Part shown: in pieces, positions 21,866-32,414 of the stretch
Position numbering within the stretch: position 1 is the stretch's first letter
Layout: every line of letters begins with the position of its first letter
Source of the DNA: Aeromonas veronii
GTDB lineage: Bacteria > Pseudomonadota > Gammaproteobacteria > Enterobacterales > Aeromonadaceae
NCBI GenBank assembly: GCA_041319085.1
Contig: CP101033.1
Location: forward strand, 832,501-896,500
Reading direction: 5' to 3'
Length of the DNA stretch: 64,000 bases
Notes under the pieces: model-generated
What the model saw: only the letters and a program-made list of their open reading frames with translations
Database searches by the model: none
What the model was told of the DNA's origin: nothing
Translations under genes and position numbers: made by a program

Positions 21866-22072
21866 CCAGTGTATTCATCCATTAACCGGAAAAATGGGCG
21901 TAAAATTACACGGCAATGCATAGGTTTGCATAAATAGCGTCAATTTGTGTATTGTAATTCAAAAAGATAAGATGTTCAGTCAAAAAATCAGATACGGCAG
22001 CAGATATTGATTAAAGAGATATTGTAGATGATGGGTTCGTTATTGTTGATTTTGGTGGGCGGTATAATCGGT

Positions 22073-22106
22073 AAAAAAAACCGGAGCCTGTTCAGGCTCC
22101 GGTTTT
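22073..22106 (-). terminator. obgE terminator
   Basis: Minus-strand stem ACCGGAGCCTG / CAGGCTCCGGT followed by eight T. It lies 19 nt past the obgE stop. Confidence 0.9.
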
Positions 22107-22124
22107 CAATGAGAGTGACGGGGA

Positions 22125-23336
<1,212 letters not shown>

Positions 23337-23364
23337 TCACCTTAATTCGAAAAACCGATACGCA

Positions 23365-23370
23365 ATTATA
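23365..23370 (-). promoter_or_regulatory. Probable obgE promoter -10
   Basis: Minus-strand TATAAT about 40 nt upstream of the obgE start. The -35 is poor, so only the -10 is claimed. Confidence 0.45.
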
Positions 23371-23469
23371 GTGGTACAGACCCCTGCGGGCGATACGCAT
23401 CTTGGCAATCCACGCCCCTGTCGGAGCCCGGGTCATCTGCGTTCCGTTTTTTCGTCAACTATTCAGAAA

Positions 23470-23497
23470 AACAAAAGCCCCGCCTGTTGGCGGGGCT
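23470..23497 (-). terminator. rplU-rpmA terminator
   Basis: Minus-strand stem AGCCCCGCC / GGCGGGGCT followed by TTTGTTTTT. Confidence 0.9.
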
Positions 23498-23518
23498 TCG
23501 GATCCTTGCGGTCCGTAA

Positions 23519-23776
23519 TTACTCAGCAACGATGCTAACGTACTTACGATTCAGCGGACCTTTAACTTCGAACAGGATTTTACCAGTCGCGGTTGCGAAC
23601 AGGGTGTGATCCTTGCCCAGACCAACGTTGGTGCCAGCGTGGAACTTGGTGCCACGTTGACGAACGATGATGCTACCAGCTAGAACTGTTTCGCCGCCGA
23701 AACGCTTAACGCCCAGGCGTTTAGCTTCAGAATCGCGACCGTTGCGGGATGAACCGCCAGCTTTTTTGTGTGCCAT
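23519..23776 (-). CDS. rpmA: 50S ribosomal protein L27
   Basis: 85 residues. [20 protein letters not shown] is the invariant N-terminus that reaches toward the peptidyl-transferase centre; [20 protein letters not shown] follows. Cotranscribed with rplU, 17 nt upstream. Confidence 0.99.
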   Translation of the reverse strand: MAHKKAGGSSRNGRDSEAKRLGVKRFGGETVLAGSIIVRQRGTKFHAGTNVGLGKDHTLFATATGKILFEVKGPLNRKYVSIVAE

Positions 23777-23793
23777 TTATCGGACTCCTCTAA

Positions 23794-24105
23794 TTAAGCG
23801 CTGATGCCAGTGATTTTGACTTCAGTGAACCACTGACGGTGGCCCGCTTGCTTACGATGGTGCTTACGACGACGGAACTTGACGATAGTCACTTTCTCGC
23901 CACGGCCGTGAGCCACAACTTCAGCTACAACCTTGCCACCTTCAACGAAAGGAGCACCTACTTTAAAAGTGTCGCCTGCAGCAACCATCAGAACTTCGTT
24001 GAAGTCGATAGTAGCGCCAGTCTCAACGTTCAGCTTTTCCAGACGAACGATTTGACCTTCGGCCACACGGTGTTGTTTTCCGCCGCTTTGGAATACCGCG
24101 TACAT
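23794..24105 (-). CDS. rplU: 50S ribosomal protein L21
   Basis: 103 residues from [14 protein letters not shown] to ITGISA, full length. [16 protein letters not shown] is the basic 23S-binding loop. The open frame extends 36 codons upstream through the promoter and was trimmed to the family start. Confidence 0.99.
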   Translation of the reverse strand: MYAVFQSGGKQHRVAEGQIVRLEKLNVETGATIDFNEVLMVAAGDTFKVGAPFVEGGKVVAEVVAHGRGEKVTIVKFRRRKHHRKQAGHRQWFTEVKITGISA

Positions 24106-24178
24106 TTGATTAACTCCGTAAAGGCATGTCTTTTGCTCAAGGCTAGACATGCGCAAAAACCTATAACAATGGGCGGGC

Positions 24179-24207
24179 ATTCTACGCAAATCGATCTGCT
24201 CAGGCAA
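24179..24207 (-). promoter_or_regulatory. rplU-rpmA sigma70 promoter
   Basis: Minus strand TTGCCT, 17-nt spacer, TAGAAT, about 70 nt before rplU. Confidence 0.75.
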
Positions 24208-24347
24208 GGCCAATTTAGCAAAAAGTTTATTTTGTGCGCATATCTGCCGCCGTGGATAAACGCCTAACTGTAACCCATTGTGAAATCGTGTAGAATCCCT
24301 GCCATTACTAAAATCGCAGTTATTGCTGCTGTCACGTTACGAGACTT

Positions 24348-25319
24348 ATGGACCAACAGACTATCCGTGCGCTCTGTGCCGCCGACATGACGGCGGTCAA
24401 TGAACTGATCCTGGCCCGACTCCAGTCCGACGTTAGTCTGATTAATCAGCTGGGTTTCTACATTGTCAGCGCCGGCGGGAAACGGATGCGCCCCATGCTG
24501 ACCGTGATGGCTGCGCGTGCGCTGGGCTATGAGGGTGAGGATCACCTGAAACTGGCCGCCATCATCGAATTCATTCACACCTCTACCCTGCTGCATGACG
24601 ACGTGGTCGACGAATCCGACCTGCGCCGCGGCCGGGAGACCGCCAACGCCATGTTTGGTAATGCCGCCAGCGTGCTGGTTGGTGACTACCTCTATAGCCG
24701 CTCCTTCCAGATGATGGCCGAACTCTCCAACCTGCGGGTGATGGAGATCCTCTCGGATGCCACCAACACCATCGCCGAAGGGGAAGTGTTGCAGCTGATG
24801 AACTGCAACGATCCGGACACCACCGAAGAGAGCTACATGACGGTCATCTACTGCAAGACCGCCAAACTGTTCGAGGCCGCCACCCGGCTCGCCGCCGTAC
24901 TGACTCATCAGCCCGAGCCCGTCGAGCAGGCCATGACCGATTACGGCAAGTATCTGGGCACCGCGTTCCAGATCATCGATGACGTGATGGACTACTGCTC
25001 CCAGAGCGAAGAGATGGGCAAGAATGTCGGCGACGATCTGGCCGAAGGCAAACCGACCCTGCCGCTGCTACGTGCCATGGAAGTGGGCTCGCCGGAAGAG
25101 CGCCAGCTGGTACGCGATGCCATCGAGCACCGCAACGGTATGGAACATCTTGAGCAGATCCTCGGGATCCTCGACCGTACCGGTGCGCTGGAGTACTCCC
25201 GCATGCGTGCCAGGGAAGAGGCCGACAAGGCCATTGCCGCTCTCGCCATCCTGCCTGACTCCCCGCACAAGCACGCGCTGGAAACACTGGCCCACATGGC
25301 CGTGCAGCGCAGCGCCTGA
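24348..25319 (+). CDS. ispB: Octaprenyl diphosphate synthase IspB
   Basis: 323 residues (E. coli 323). First aspartate-rich motif DDVVDESD from residue 84 and second motif around 211-215 (IIDDVMDY), plus GGKRMRPML. It makes the C40 side chain of ubiquinone and menaquinone from FPP and IPP. Divergent from rplU, the conserved arrangement. No convincing -35 was found, but TAGAAT at 24291-24296 could be its -10. Confidence 0.97.
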   Translation: MDQQTIRALCAADMTAVNELILARLQSDVSLINQLGFYIVSAGGKRMRPMLTVMAARALGYEGEDHLKLAAIIEFIHTSTLLHDDVVDESDLRRGRETANAMFGNAASVLVGDYLYSRSFQMMAELSNLRVMEILSDATNTIAEGEVLQLMNCNDPDTTEESYMTVIYCKTAKLFEAATRLAAVLTHQPEPVEQAMTDYGKYLGTAFQIIDDVMDYCSQSEEMGKNVGDDLAEGKPTLPLLRAMEVGSPEERQLVRDAIEHRNGMEHLEQILGILDRTGALEYSRMRAREEADKAIAALAILPDSPHKHALETLAHMAVQRSA

Positions 25320-25499
25320 GTAAACGACATTCCTGACATAAGGTAGAGTCCACGGGCGTGGTGTAAATTCGGTGGAATGGCAAGATCCATCGACTTATGC
25401 GGTAAGGTAATGGTTTGCAAGGATAATAATCTTGAATGGCATATACCTGCGTACCAGCAACCAGCGTTGCAATCATGCGAGCTATCCCGAGTTCTTGGT

Positions 25500-25607
25500 A
25501 GCGACCAAGCCACGGTGAGCGAAGTTGCGAATGGAGACAGCGGGAGCGATCATGATGCTCTACCTGCAAAAAGTAGCAATAGTTCAGAACAGCTGATCGC
25601 CGTCAAG
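25500..25607 (-). mobile_element. 108-bp 5' fragment of an IS1634-like element (copy 2)
   Basis: Colinear, gap-free match to 3244-3351 at roughly 75-80 % by eye, ending at the same base on both sides. The minus strand again starts with ATG and reads APAVSIRNFAHRGLVA before similarity stops. It abuts the IS481 fragment directly. The preceding 25320-25499 holds no recognisable gene. Confidence 0.6.
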
Positions 25608-25611
25608 TAGT

Positions 25612-26036
25612 GACCCGCTCAAAGACGTGTCCAACAAGGCGGTTGGTTGGGCCATTCCTATATCTTGCCTGCTCTGTGAAGGCAATACCGGTGTCTGTGA
25701 GAGGTATGAATGGTGTACGCCACCATTTCTTCAAGAAATGCAGCTCCATTTTGTTTGGTCGGTGCATCCAAGAACGCCACGTGGGTAAATCTGGTGACAC
25801 GTTCAATGGCCAAAAACATGTGTTGCTTGCCTTCCTCCAGACGTAACTCGCAACTGTCGGTATGCAAGTAACCCATTTCTGTCGGTTCGAACTGTCCACG
25901 TTGATTTTTGTTCTGTTGCTGATTGGGTCGCTTGCTAATGCCATGTCGTATAAGACAGCGATGAAGGGCACTGCGAGTTAGTTGTGGGAGGGCTTTGCGC
26001 AAATGCCCCTGGTTTCTGACGACTCCCTCTGACTGT
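25612..26036 (-). pseudogene. IS481-family transposase remnant
   Basis: The minus strand gives GVVRNQGHLRKALPQLTRSA, HRCLIRHGISKRP, EMGYLHTDSCELRLEEGKQH and FLAIERVTRFTHVAFLDAPT, the N-terminal half and first catalytic aspartate region of IS481 transposases. A frameshift follows near VAYTIHT; the next frame continues LTDTGIAFTEQARYRNGP and ends VGHVFERV. Both ends of the gene are missing. Its 5' edge abuts the tRNA terminator and its 3' edge the 108-bp repeat. Confidence 0.75.
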
Positions 26037-26041
26037 TAGAG

Positions 26042-26077
26042 ACAACAAAAACCCGCAAAGCCTTACGCTGTGCGGGT
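26042..26077 (-). terminator. tRNA-Ile terminator
   Basis: Minus-strand stem ACCCGCA / TGCGGGT followed by TTTTTGTTG, 35 nt after the tRNA. Confidence 0.75.
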
Positions 26078-26112
26078 TTCTGTACTTTCTAGTTCCTGCT
26101 CGGAACTTAATT

Positions 26113-26189
26113 TGGTGGCCCCTGGGGGACTTGAACCCACGACCAATCGATTATGAGTCGACTGCTCTGACCAACTGAGCTAAGGGGCC
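26113..26189 (-). tRNA. ileX: tRNA-Ile (CAU, lysidine type)
   Basis: 77-nt cloverleaf with encoded CCA. Acceptor GGCCCCT pairs with AGGGGCC, T arm GGTTCAAGT, anticodon loop CTCATAA. CAT could mean methionine, but the acceptor stem and D arm resemble tRNA-Ile2 rather than elongator tRNA-Met, and E. coli ileX sits at the same place beside rpoD. TilS would convert C34 to lysidine so that it reads AUA. Confidence 0.85.
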
Positions 26190-26212
26190 AAATTGTGCGT
26201 TTAGCGGCGTGG

Positions 26213-26241
26213 ATTATAGGGGAAGAGGAAAGGGCAGTCTA
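26213..26241 (-). promoter_or_regulatory. tRNA-Ile promoter
   Basis: Minus strand TAGACT, 17-nt spacer, TATAAT, 24 nt before the tRNA, followed by a GC-rich stretch resembling a stringent discriminator. Confidence 0.6.
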
Positions 26242-26324
26242 TAGGTATATCAACCACTTGGCGACTAATTGACCAGATTGGTAGAGGATGAAAAGCGGGT
26301 CACAAGGGTAAATGCCAGACAAAA

Positions 26325-26348
26325 CAAAGCCCCGCATGGCGGGGCTTT
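26325..26348 (-). terminator. rpoD terminator
   Basis: AAAGCCCCGC / GCGGGGCTTT followed by TGTTTTG on the minus strand, 29 nt past the rpoD stop. Confidence 0.9.
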
Positions 26349-26376
26349 GGCAGAGTAGTTTGACACAGCGTCAGGA

Positions 26377-28233
26377 CTATTCGTCCAGGAAGCTGCGCAG
26401 CACTTCCGAGCGGCTTGGGTGGCGCAGTTTACGCAGAGCCTTGGCTTCGATCTGACGAATACGCTCACGGGTAACGTCGAACTGCTTGCCCACTTCCTCG
26501 AGGGTGTGGTCAGTGTTCATGTCGATACCGAAACGCATCCGCAGTACCTTGGCTTCGCGGGCGGTCAGGCCAGCCAGCACTTCGCGGGTGGCGTTGCGTA
26601 GGCTTTCACTGGTCGCCGCATCCGCTGGCAGAGCCAGGGTGGTATCTTCGATAAAATCGCCCAAGTGGGAATCTTCATCATCACCGATGGGCGTCTCCAT
26701 GGAGATAGGCTCTTTGGCGATTTTAAGTACCTTGCGGATCTTGTCTTCCGGCATGCCCATACGCATGGCCAGCTCTTCCGGGTTCGGCTCACGACCCATC
26801 TCCTGCAGCATCTGACGGGAGATTCGGTTGAGCTTGTTGATAGTCTCGATCATGTGTACCGGGATACGGATGGTACGGGCCTGATCCGCGATGGAGCGGG
26901 TAATGGCCTGACGGATCCACCAGGTTGCATAGGTCGAGAACTTGTAGCCACGACGGTATTCAAACTTGTCTACCGCCTTCATCAGACCGATGTTGCCCTC
27001 CTGGATCAGATCCAGGAACTGCAGGCCACGGTTGGTGTATTTCTTGGCGATAGAGATAACCAGACGCAAGTTGGCCTCAACCATCTCTTTCTTCGCACGG
27101 CGGGCCTTGGCCTCACCGATGCTCATGCGGCGGTTGATATCCTTGATCTGGGCAATCGACAGACCGGTCTCTTCTTCAATCTGCTGCAGCTTGCCGATGG
27201 CGCGCTGAACATCCTCATCCATTTCAACCAGACGGGGAGACCAGGCTTTGCCTGCCTGCTTCTGGTATTCAAACCAGGCAGTTTCACACTCGTTGTTGGT
27301 GAAGGCCGCGACGAAGGTTTTCTTCGGCATCTTGGCCTGCTCAACGCAGAGCTTCATGATGATGCGTTCCTGCACGCGGACGCGCTCCATCATCTCGCGC
27401 ATGTTGTTGACCAGGCGATCGAACTGCTTGGGCATCAGGCGGAATTGACGGAATACATCAGCCAGCTGGGCGATAGCGGCCTGGGTATCATCGTGTGCGC
27501 GGCCATTCTTCTGAATGGAGAGGCGGGTCACCTCATACTGGGCACGCAGTTCACCAAACTTCTCGCGAGCGACTTCCGGATCCGGACCACCGTCACCGTC
27601 GTCGTCAGAGCTGTCGCCATCTTCATCTTCGTCTTCTTCGTCTTCTTCATCTTCGTCGGCCAGATCGTCTTCGCCGAGTTCGGAACCGATGTGTGTGGCG
27701 GTAGGCGCCATGTCTTCGGTTTCGTTCGGGTCGATAAAGCCAGAGATGATGTCAGAGAGACGCAACTGCTCGGCTTCGTACTTGTCGTACTGCTCGAGGA
27801 GGTAAGTAATTGCTTCAGGGTACTCGGCTACAGAGCTTTGTACCTGGTTGATACCGTCTTCGATCCGCTTGGCGATGTCGATTTCGCCTTCACGGGTCAG
27901 CAGTTCGACGGTACCCATTTCCCGCATGTACATGCGGACGGGATCGGTCGTGCGACCAATCTCAGATTCAACAGATGCCAGAGCCTGGGCCGCTGCTTCG
28001 GCAGCGTCCTCATCGGCTGTACCACCTTCAGCCATGATAAGGTCATCGGCATCTGGGGCGTTTTCCACCACTTGGATGCCCATATCGTTGATCATCTGGA
28101 TGATGTCTTCGATCTGGTCGGAATCGACAATGTCTTGCGGGAGGTGATCGTTCACCTCGGCATAGGTCAGGTAGCCCTGTTCTTTACCTTTGGCAACGAG
28201 GAGTTTAAGCTGAGACTGCGGGGTTTGCTCCAT
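26377..28233 (-). CDS. rpoD: RNA polymerase sigma-70 factor RpoD
   Basis: 618 residues (E. coli 613). Region 1.1 starts [20 protein letters not shown]. Region 1.2 contains [20 protein letters not shown]. The non-conserved region carries an acidic block ([19 protein letters not shown]). Regions 2.3-2.4 hold [18 protein letters not shown] and region 4.2 [20 protein letters not shown]. Start at 28233 by family match. Last gene of the rpsU-yqeY-dnaG-rpoD operon and the housekeeping sigma factor. Confidence 0.98.
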   Translation of the reverse strand: MEQTPQSQLKLLVAKGKEQGYLTYAEVNDHLPQDIVDSDQIEDIIQMINDMGIQVVENAPDADDLIMAEGGTADEDAAEAAAQALASVESEIGRTTDPVRMYMREMGTVELLTREGEIDIAKRIEDGINQVQSSVAEYPEAITYLLEQYDKYEAEQLRLSDIISGFIDPNETEDMAPTATHIGSELGEDDLADEDEEDEEDEDEDGDSSDDDGDGGPDPEVAREKFGELRAQYEVTRLSIQKNGRAHDDTQAAIAQLADVFRQFRLMPKQFDRLVNNMREMMERVRVQERIIMKLCVEQAKMPKKTFVAAFTNNECETAWFEYQKQAGKAWSPRLVEMDEDVQRAIGKLQQIEEETGLSIAQIKDINRRMSIGEAKARRAKKEMVEANLRLVISIAKKYTNRGLQFLDLIQEGNIGLMKAVDKFEYRRGYKFSTYATWWIRQAITRSIADQARTIRIPVHMIETINKLNRISRQMLQEMGREPNPEELAMRMGMPEDKIRKVLKIAKEPISMETPIGDDEDSHLGDFIEDTTLALPADAATSESLRNATREVLAGLTAREAKVLRMRFGIDMNTDHTLEEVGKQFDVTRERIRQIEAKALRKLRHPSRSEVLRSFLDE

Positions 28234-28455
28234 AGAACTCATCCGGTTGGTGTTGCTAGGTTGCGCGTACAGTGCGCTGCTGCGCAAATAGCCAATTCTA
28301 ATAGAAAACCGCCAGACATGCTATGTCTGGTTGCGGCGTCGGTCATGAGAAACCCCTGCCCGCAGTATTGTCGGGGCCAGGCGGTTATAAAATTTTTGCT
28401 TTTCATCCCGTTGATTCGGGCGACGCTATCCATATTGGGACTAATCACTCAAATA

Positions 28456-30243
28456 TCAAGCCTCACTCTCATTTCTTTTCTCAATTTGCACCTCTCTTAT
28501 CAGCATCATCAACTCTTGGGTTTCTTCGGAGCTTAGTCCTTCCTGAGCCACTTTGGCCTGCAATTCTTCTATCCGTTGTTTCAGAAACTGGTTGATGAAG
28601 CCGACGAAGGTGTCCTGAAGTTCTCCCAGAATATCGGGTTCCTGGTCGAGCCTGACCTCTTCAAAGAGATCGTGCATCGCCAGCTGAGCGAGGATCTCGC
28701 CCTCCTTGGTACCACGCCAGTGTTCCAGCAGGATACCGGTGGTGATACCGGGCTGTGCCAGGATCTGCTGGTGCAGTTGCAGCAGGAACTTGATGCCCTG
28801 TACGCGCAGTCCAGCCAATTCCGGCATGGGGGGAAGCTCAGCCGTTACTGCCGGATATTGCACCATCAGTGCCAGCGCCCGCCGCAGTGGCGTCAGCTTG
28901 GCTGCCTTGGGTTTGTTGACCTCGGCCTTGGGCTGGCTGTTGCGGGCAAACAGTTCGGCGATGCGCTGTTTGTTCTCGCCCCAGCGCATCATGCTGGAGA
29001 GACGAGTGATCAGCCCTTCGCGGGTAAACCCTTCCGGTACGCGGCGAATAAGTTCGGCGGCCTTGTTGGCCACTTCAAACTTGCCAGCCTCACCCGAAAG
29101 TGCGGCATCCCGCCCCAGGCGCTCGAACATGAAGTCGGCGAACGGTTGGGCTTCATCGAGCAGGGCTTCGAAGCCCTCCTTGCCAATCTGGCGCACCAGC
29201 GAATCCGGATCTTCTCCATCGGGCAGGAACACGAACTTCAGCTCGCGCCCGTCCTGCAGATGGGAGAGAGCATTATCCAGTGCCCGCCAGGCGGCTTCAC
29301 GGCCGGCGTTATCACCGTCGTAGCAGCAGACCACCTCGGCTGTTGTACGAAACAGGGTGTGGATATGGTCGCTGGTTGTTGCAGTACCCAGCGCCGCCAC
29401 CGCATAGTCGATGTCGTACTGACCGAGAGCCACCACATCCATATAGCCTTCCACCACCAGGATCCGGCGGGGATCCTTGTGTGCCTGCTTCACTTCGTAG
29501 AGACCGAATAGCTCTCGCCCTTTATGGAAGATGGGGGTCTCCGGCGAGTTCAGGTACTTGGGGGTGCCATCACCCAGCACCCGGCCACCGAAACCGATGA
29601 CCCGGCCACGCTTGTCACGGATCGGGAACATGATGCGATCGCGGAAACGATCATAACTCCCCGGGCCATTGTCACGGGTGATCAGCATGCCGCCCGAGAT
29701 AAGCAGCTGTTCGTGATCCCGGCTGGCGCCGAAGCGGCGACGCACCTGATCCCAATCGCTGGGTGCATAGCCAATATTGAAGCGTTTGACCACTTCGCCA
29801 GTCAGACCGCGACCTTTGAGGTACTCCACCGCATGGGGAGCGCTCTTGAGATTGCTCTCGTAGAAGCGGGCGATCTGGTTCATTAGCTCGAACAGATCCT
29901 TGCTGACGGCGGGCTGGCTATTGGCCGAGCCGCCGATACTCTGCTCGCGAGGCACCTGCATGCCCTGCATGCTGGCGAGCTCTTCGATGGCATCGGGAAA
30001 TTCGAGACCGTCGTACTCCATGACAAAGCCGATGGCGTTGCCGTGGGCGCCACAACCGAAACAGTGGTAGAACTGTTTCTCCTGGCTGACGGTAAAAGAG
30101 GGGCTTTTTTCGTTATGAAAAGGGCAGCAAGCCTGGTAGTTCTTACCGGCTTTTTTCAGCCGCACTCGCGAGTCGATCAGCTCGACTATGTCTGTGCGTA
30201 CGAGCAGATCGTCGATAAAGGATTGGGGGATCCTGCCTGCCAT
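28456..30243 (-). CDS. dnaG: DNA primase DnaG
   Basis: 595 residues (E. coli 581). CHC2 zinc finger C40/H43/C61/C64, the TOPRIM core with VVEGYMDVVAL around 265 and YDGDNAGREAAWRAL near 310, and a C-terminal DnaB-binding helicase-interaction domain. It makes RNA primers at the fork. Middle gene of the macromolecular synthesis operon, separated from yqeY by an attenuating terminator. Confidence 0.97.
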   Translation of the reverse strand: MAGRIPQSFIDDLLVRTDIVELIDSRVRLKKAGKNYQACCPFHNEKSPSFTVSQEKQFYHCFGCGAHGNAIGFVMEYDGLEFPDAIEELASMQGMQVPREQSIGGSANSQPAVSKDLFELMNQIARFYESNLKSAPHAVEYLKGRGLTGEVVKRFNIGYAPSDWDQVRRRFGASRDHEQLLISGGMLITRDNGPGSYDRFRDRIMFPIRDKRGRVIGFGGRVLGDGTPKYLNSPETPIFHKGRELFGLYEVKQAHKDPRRILVVEGYMDVVALGQYDIDYAVAALGTATTSDHIHTLFRTTAEVVCCYDGDNAGREAAWRALDNALSHLQDGRELKFVFLPDGEDPDSLVRQIGKEGFEALLDEAQPFADFMFERLGRDAALSGEAGKFEVANKAAELIRRVPEGFTREGLITRLSSMMRWGENKQRIAELFARNSQPKAEVNKPKAAKLTPLRRALALMVQYPAVTAELPPMPELAGLRVQGIKFLLQLHQQILAQPGITTGILLEHWRGTKEGEILAQLAMHDLFEEVRLDQEPDILGELQDTFVGFINQFLKQRIEELQAKVAQEGLSSEETQELMMLIREVQIEKRNESEA

Positions 30244-30269
30244 AACCGTCCTGTTTCATTGCGGAGAAA

Positions 30270-30305
30270 ATAAAAAAGCCGCGCATTCCAAGGGAAGCAC
30301 GGCTT
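30270..30305 (-). terminator. Attenuating terminator between yqeY and dnaG
   Basis: Minus-strand stem AAGCCGTGC / GCGCGGCTT with a long loop, then TTTTTTATTTT. It matches the partial terminator that in E. coli limits dnaG and rpoD expression relative to rpsU. Confidence 0.75.
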
Positions 30306-30331
30306 CTTCGACCAAACAAGAGAGTTGCCTG

Positions 30332-30775
30332 TTACGCCAAGCGGGTTTTCACCTGAGCACTGACGGCGCCGACATCGGCACGCCCCTGAATTTTCGGCTT
30401 CAAGACAGCCATGACCTTGCCCATATCAGCCATGACGGCAGCACCACTTTCAGTGATGGCTTGCTCGATCAGAGCGGCAATTTCATCTGCGGTCAGCTGT
30501 TGCGGCAGGAACTCCTGCAACACAACGATCTCGGCGGACTCTTTGTCGGCAAGATCCTGGCGACCGGCAGCTTCAAATTGGCTGATGGAATCGCGGCGCT
30601 GTTTAACCATTTTGGTCACGACAGCGAGGATATCCTCATCATTCAGCTCGATACGGGTATCGACTTCACGTTGCTTGATTTCTGCCATCAACAGGCGGAT
30701 CGCTCCCAGACGTGCCTTATCTTTGGCAAGCATGGCGAGTTTTTGTTGATCCTTGAGTTGATCCTTCAGAGACAC
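30332..30775 (-). CDS. yqeY: YqeY/GatB-tail family protein
   Basis: 147 residues with LKDQLKDQQKLAMLAKDKAR, LGAIRLLMAEIKQREVD and MADMGKVMAVLKPKIQGRAD, the hallmarks of YqeY, a stand-alone relative of the GatB C-terminal tRNA-binding tail. Role unproven. Commonly lies between rpsU and dnaG, as here; 15 nt after rpsU. Confidence 0.9.
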   Translation of the reverse strand: MSLKDQLKDQQKLAMLAKDKARLGAIRLLMAEIKQREVDTRIELNDEDILAVVTKMVKQRRDSISQFEAAGRQDLADKESAEIVVLQEFLPQQLTADEIAALIEQAITESGAAVMADMGKVMAVLKPKIQGRADVGAVSAQVKTRLA

Positions 30776-30790
30776 GGCAATATCTCCCGA

Positions 30791-31018
<228 letters not shown>

Positions 31019-31076
31019 TCAGTGATAAATTGTTAGCTGACCTTCAATCGATCAGCATGTCTTAAAATGGTGCGAA

Positions 31077-31106
31077 ATTATACTCTGGACAGGGAATGAA
31101 AGTAAA
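31077..31106 (-). promoter_or_regulatory. rpsU operon promoter
   Basis: Minus strand TTTACT, 18-nt spacer, TATAAT, about 70 nt before rpsU. No LexA box of the E. coli type was found. Confidence 0.65.
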
Positions 31107-31185
31107 CCCGCAGAGATCGCTCTGGTTTAAAAAACCCGCGAAGGTTACCATAGCCATCTCATTTTAGCAGTGAAATTTTTTAGCA

Positions 31186-32199
31186 ATGCGTGTATTGGGC
31201 ATAGAGACATCCTGTGACGAAACCGGGATCGCGATCTTCGACGATCAAAAAGGGATCCTTTCCCATCAGTTATACAGCCAGGTCAAGCTGCATGCGGACT
31301 ACGGTGGCGTTGTCCCCGAGCTCGCCAGCCGGGATCATGTTCGCAAGACGATCCCGTTGATCCAGGCCGCATTGCAAGAGGCGGGACTGGGCAAAGATGA
31401 CATCGACGGCATCGCGTATACCGCAGGGCCGGGTCTGGTCGGCGCCATTCTGGTGGGGGCCACCATCGGCCGCTCGCTGGCGATGGCGTGGAACAAACCG
31501 GCCATCGCCGTCCACCATATGGAAGGCCACCTGCTGGCCCCCATGCTGGAAGAGAAAGCCCCCGAGTTCCCCTTCGTGGCGCTGCTGGTCTCCGGTGGTC
31601 ACTCCATGCTGGTGCGGGTTTACGGCATCGGCAGCTATCAGCTGCTGGGGGAATCCATCGATGATGCCGCTGGCGAAGCGTTCGACAAGACCGCCAAGCT
31701 GATGGGTCTGGACTACCCGGGCGGCCCCCTGCTCTCCCGTCTGGCAGAGAAGGGCACCACCGGACGTTTCCACTTCCCCCGTCCGATGACCGATCGACCG
31801 GGGCTCGACATGAGCTTCTCCGGCCTCAAGACCTTTGCTGCCAACACCATCGCCGCCAATGGTGATGATGAGCAGACCCGCGCCGATATCGCTCGGGCGT
31901 TTGAAGATGCGGTGGTTGATACCCTGGCCATCAAGTGCCGCCGCGCCTTGAAAGAGACCGGTCTCACGCGTCTGGTGGTGGCAGGTGGCGTCAGTGCCAA
32001 CCGCCATCTGCGTGCCCAGCTGGCCGAATTGATGGAGAGCCTCAATGGCGAGGTGTTCTATCCGCGCACTGAATATTGCACCGATAACGGCGCCATGATT
32101 GCCTACGCCGGTATGCAGCGCCTGAAAGCTGGCGTGTTTGAGCCGCTGGCGGTCAAAGCGGTGCCGCGCTGGCCGCTGGATACCCTGGAGCCGGTCTGA
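31186..32199 (+). CDS. tsaD: tRNA t6A transferase TsaD
   Basis: 337 residues, identical in length to E. coli Tsa[10 protein letters not shown] at the N-terminus, the metal-binding HMEGHL around 110-115, [11 protein letters not shown] and the late [12 protein letters not shown]. It transfers threonylcarbamoyl to A37 with TsaB and TsaE (tsaE at 11347). Divergent from rpsU, the conserved arrangement. Ribosome-binding site is weak. Confidence 0.97.
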   Translation: MRVLGIETSCDETGIAIFDDQKGILSHQLYSQVKLHADYGGVVPELASRDHVRKTIPLIQAALQEAGLGKDDIDGIAYTAGPGLVGAILVGATIGRSLAMAWNKPAIAVHHMEGHLLAPMLEEKAPEFPFVALLVSGGHSMLVRVYGIGSYQLLGESIDDAAGEAFDKTAKLMGLDYPGGPLLSRLAEKGTTGRFHFPRPMTDRPGLDMSFSGLKTFAANTIAANGDDEQTRADIARAFEDAVVDTLAIKCRRALKETGLTRLVVAGGVSANRHLRAQLAELMESLNGEVFYPRTEYCTDNGAMIAYAGMQRLKAGVFEPLAVKAVPRWPLDTLEPV

Positions 32200-32414
32200 T
32201 CCAAAGGATCTGGCACCCAGAAGGGTCGGGGGAGTGCTATCCAGCGCTCTATTCTTGCGATGTAACAGCGGCCCTTCGGGGCCTCTATTGATCGTGGACG
32301 CCAGATTGCGCGACCATCCCTGTCCGGTACTCTCGCCCTTTTCGCCGCCATGCCCCCTCTGTGTTGCCCTGGATGATATAGTCACGGTCAGGATCCGTAT
32401 TCAAGGAGTGCATC

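Noticed and set aside
26113..26189. Reading the CAU tRNA as elongator tRNA-Met
   Set aside because: The acceptor stem and the position next to rpoD match tRNA-Ile2 (ileX) better.
26665..28536. 623-codon plus-strand ORF
   Set aside because: Antisense shadow of rpoD.
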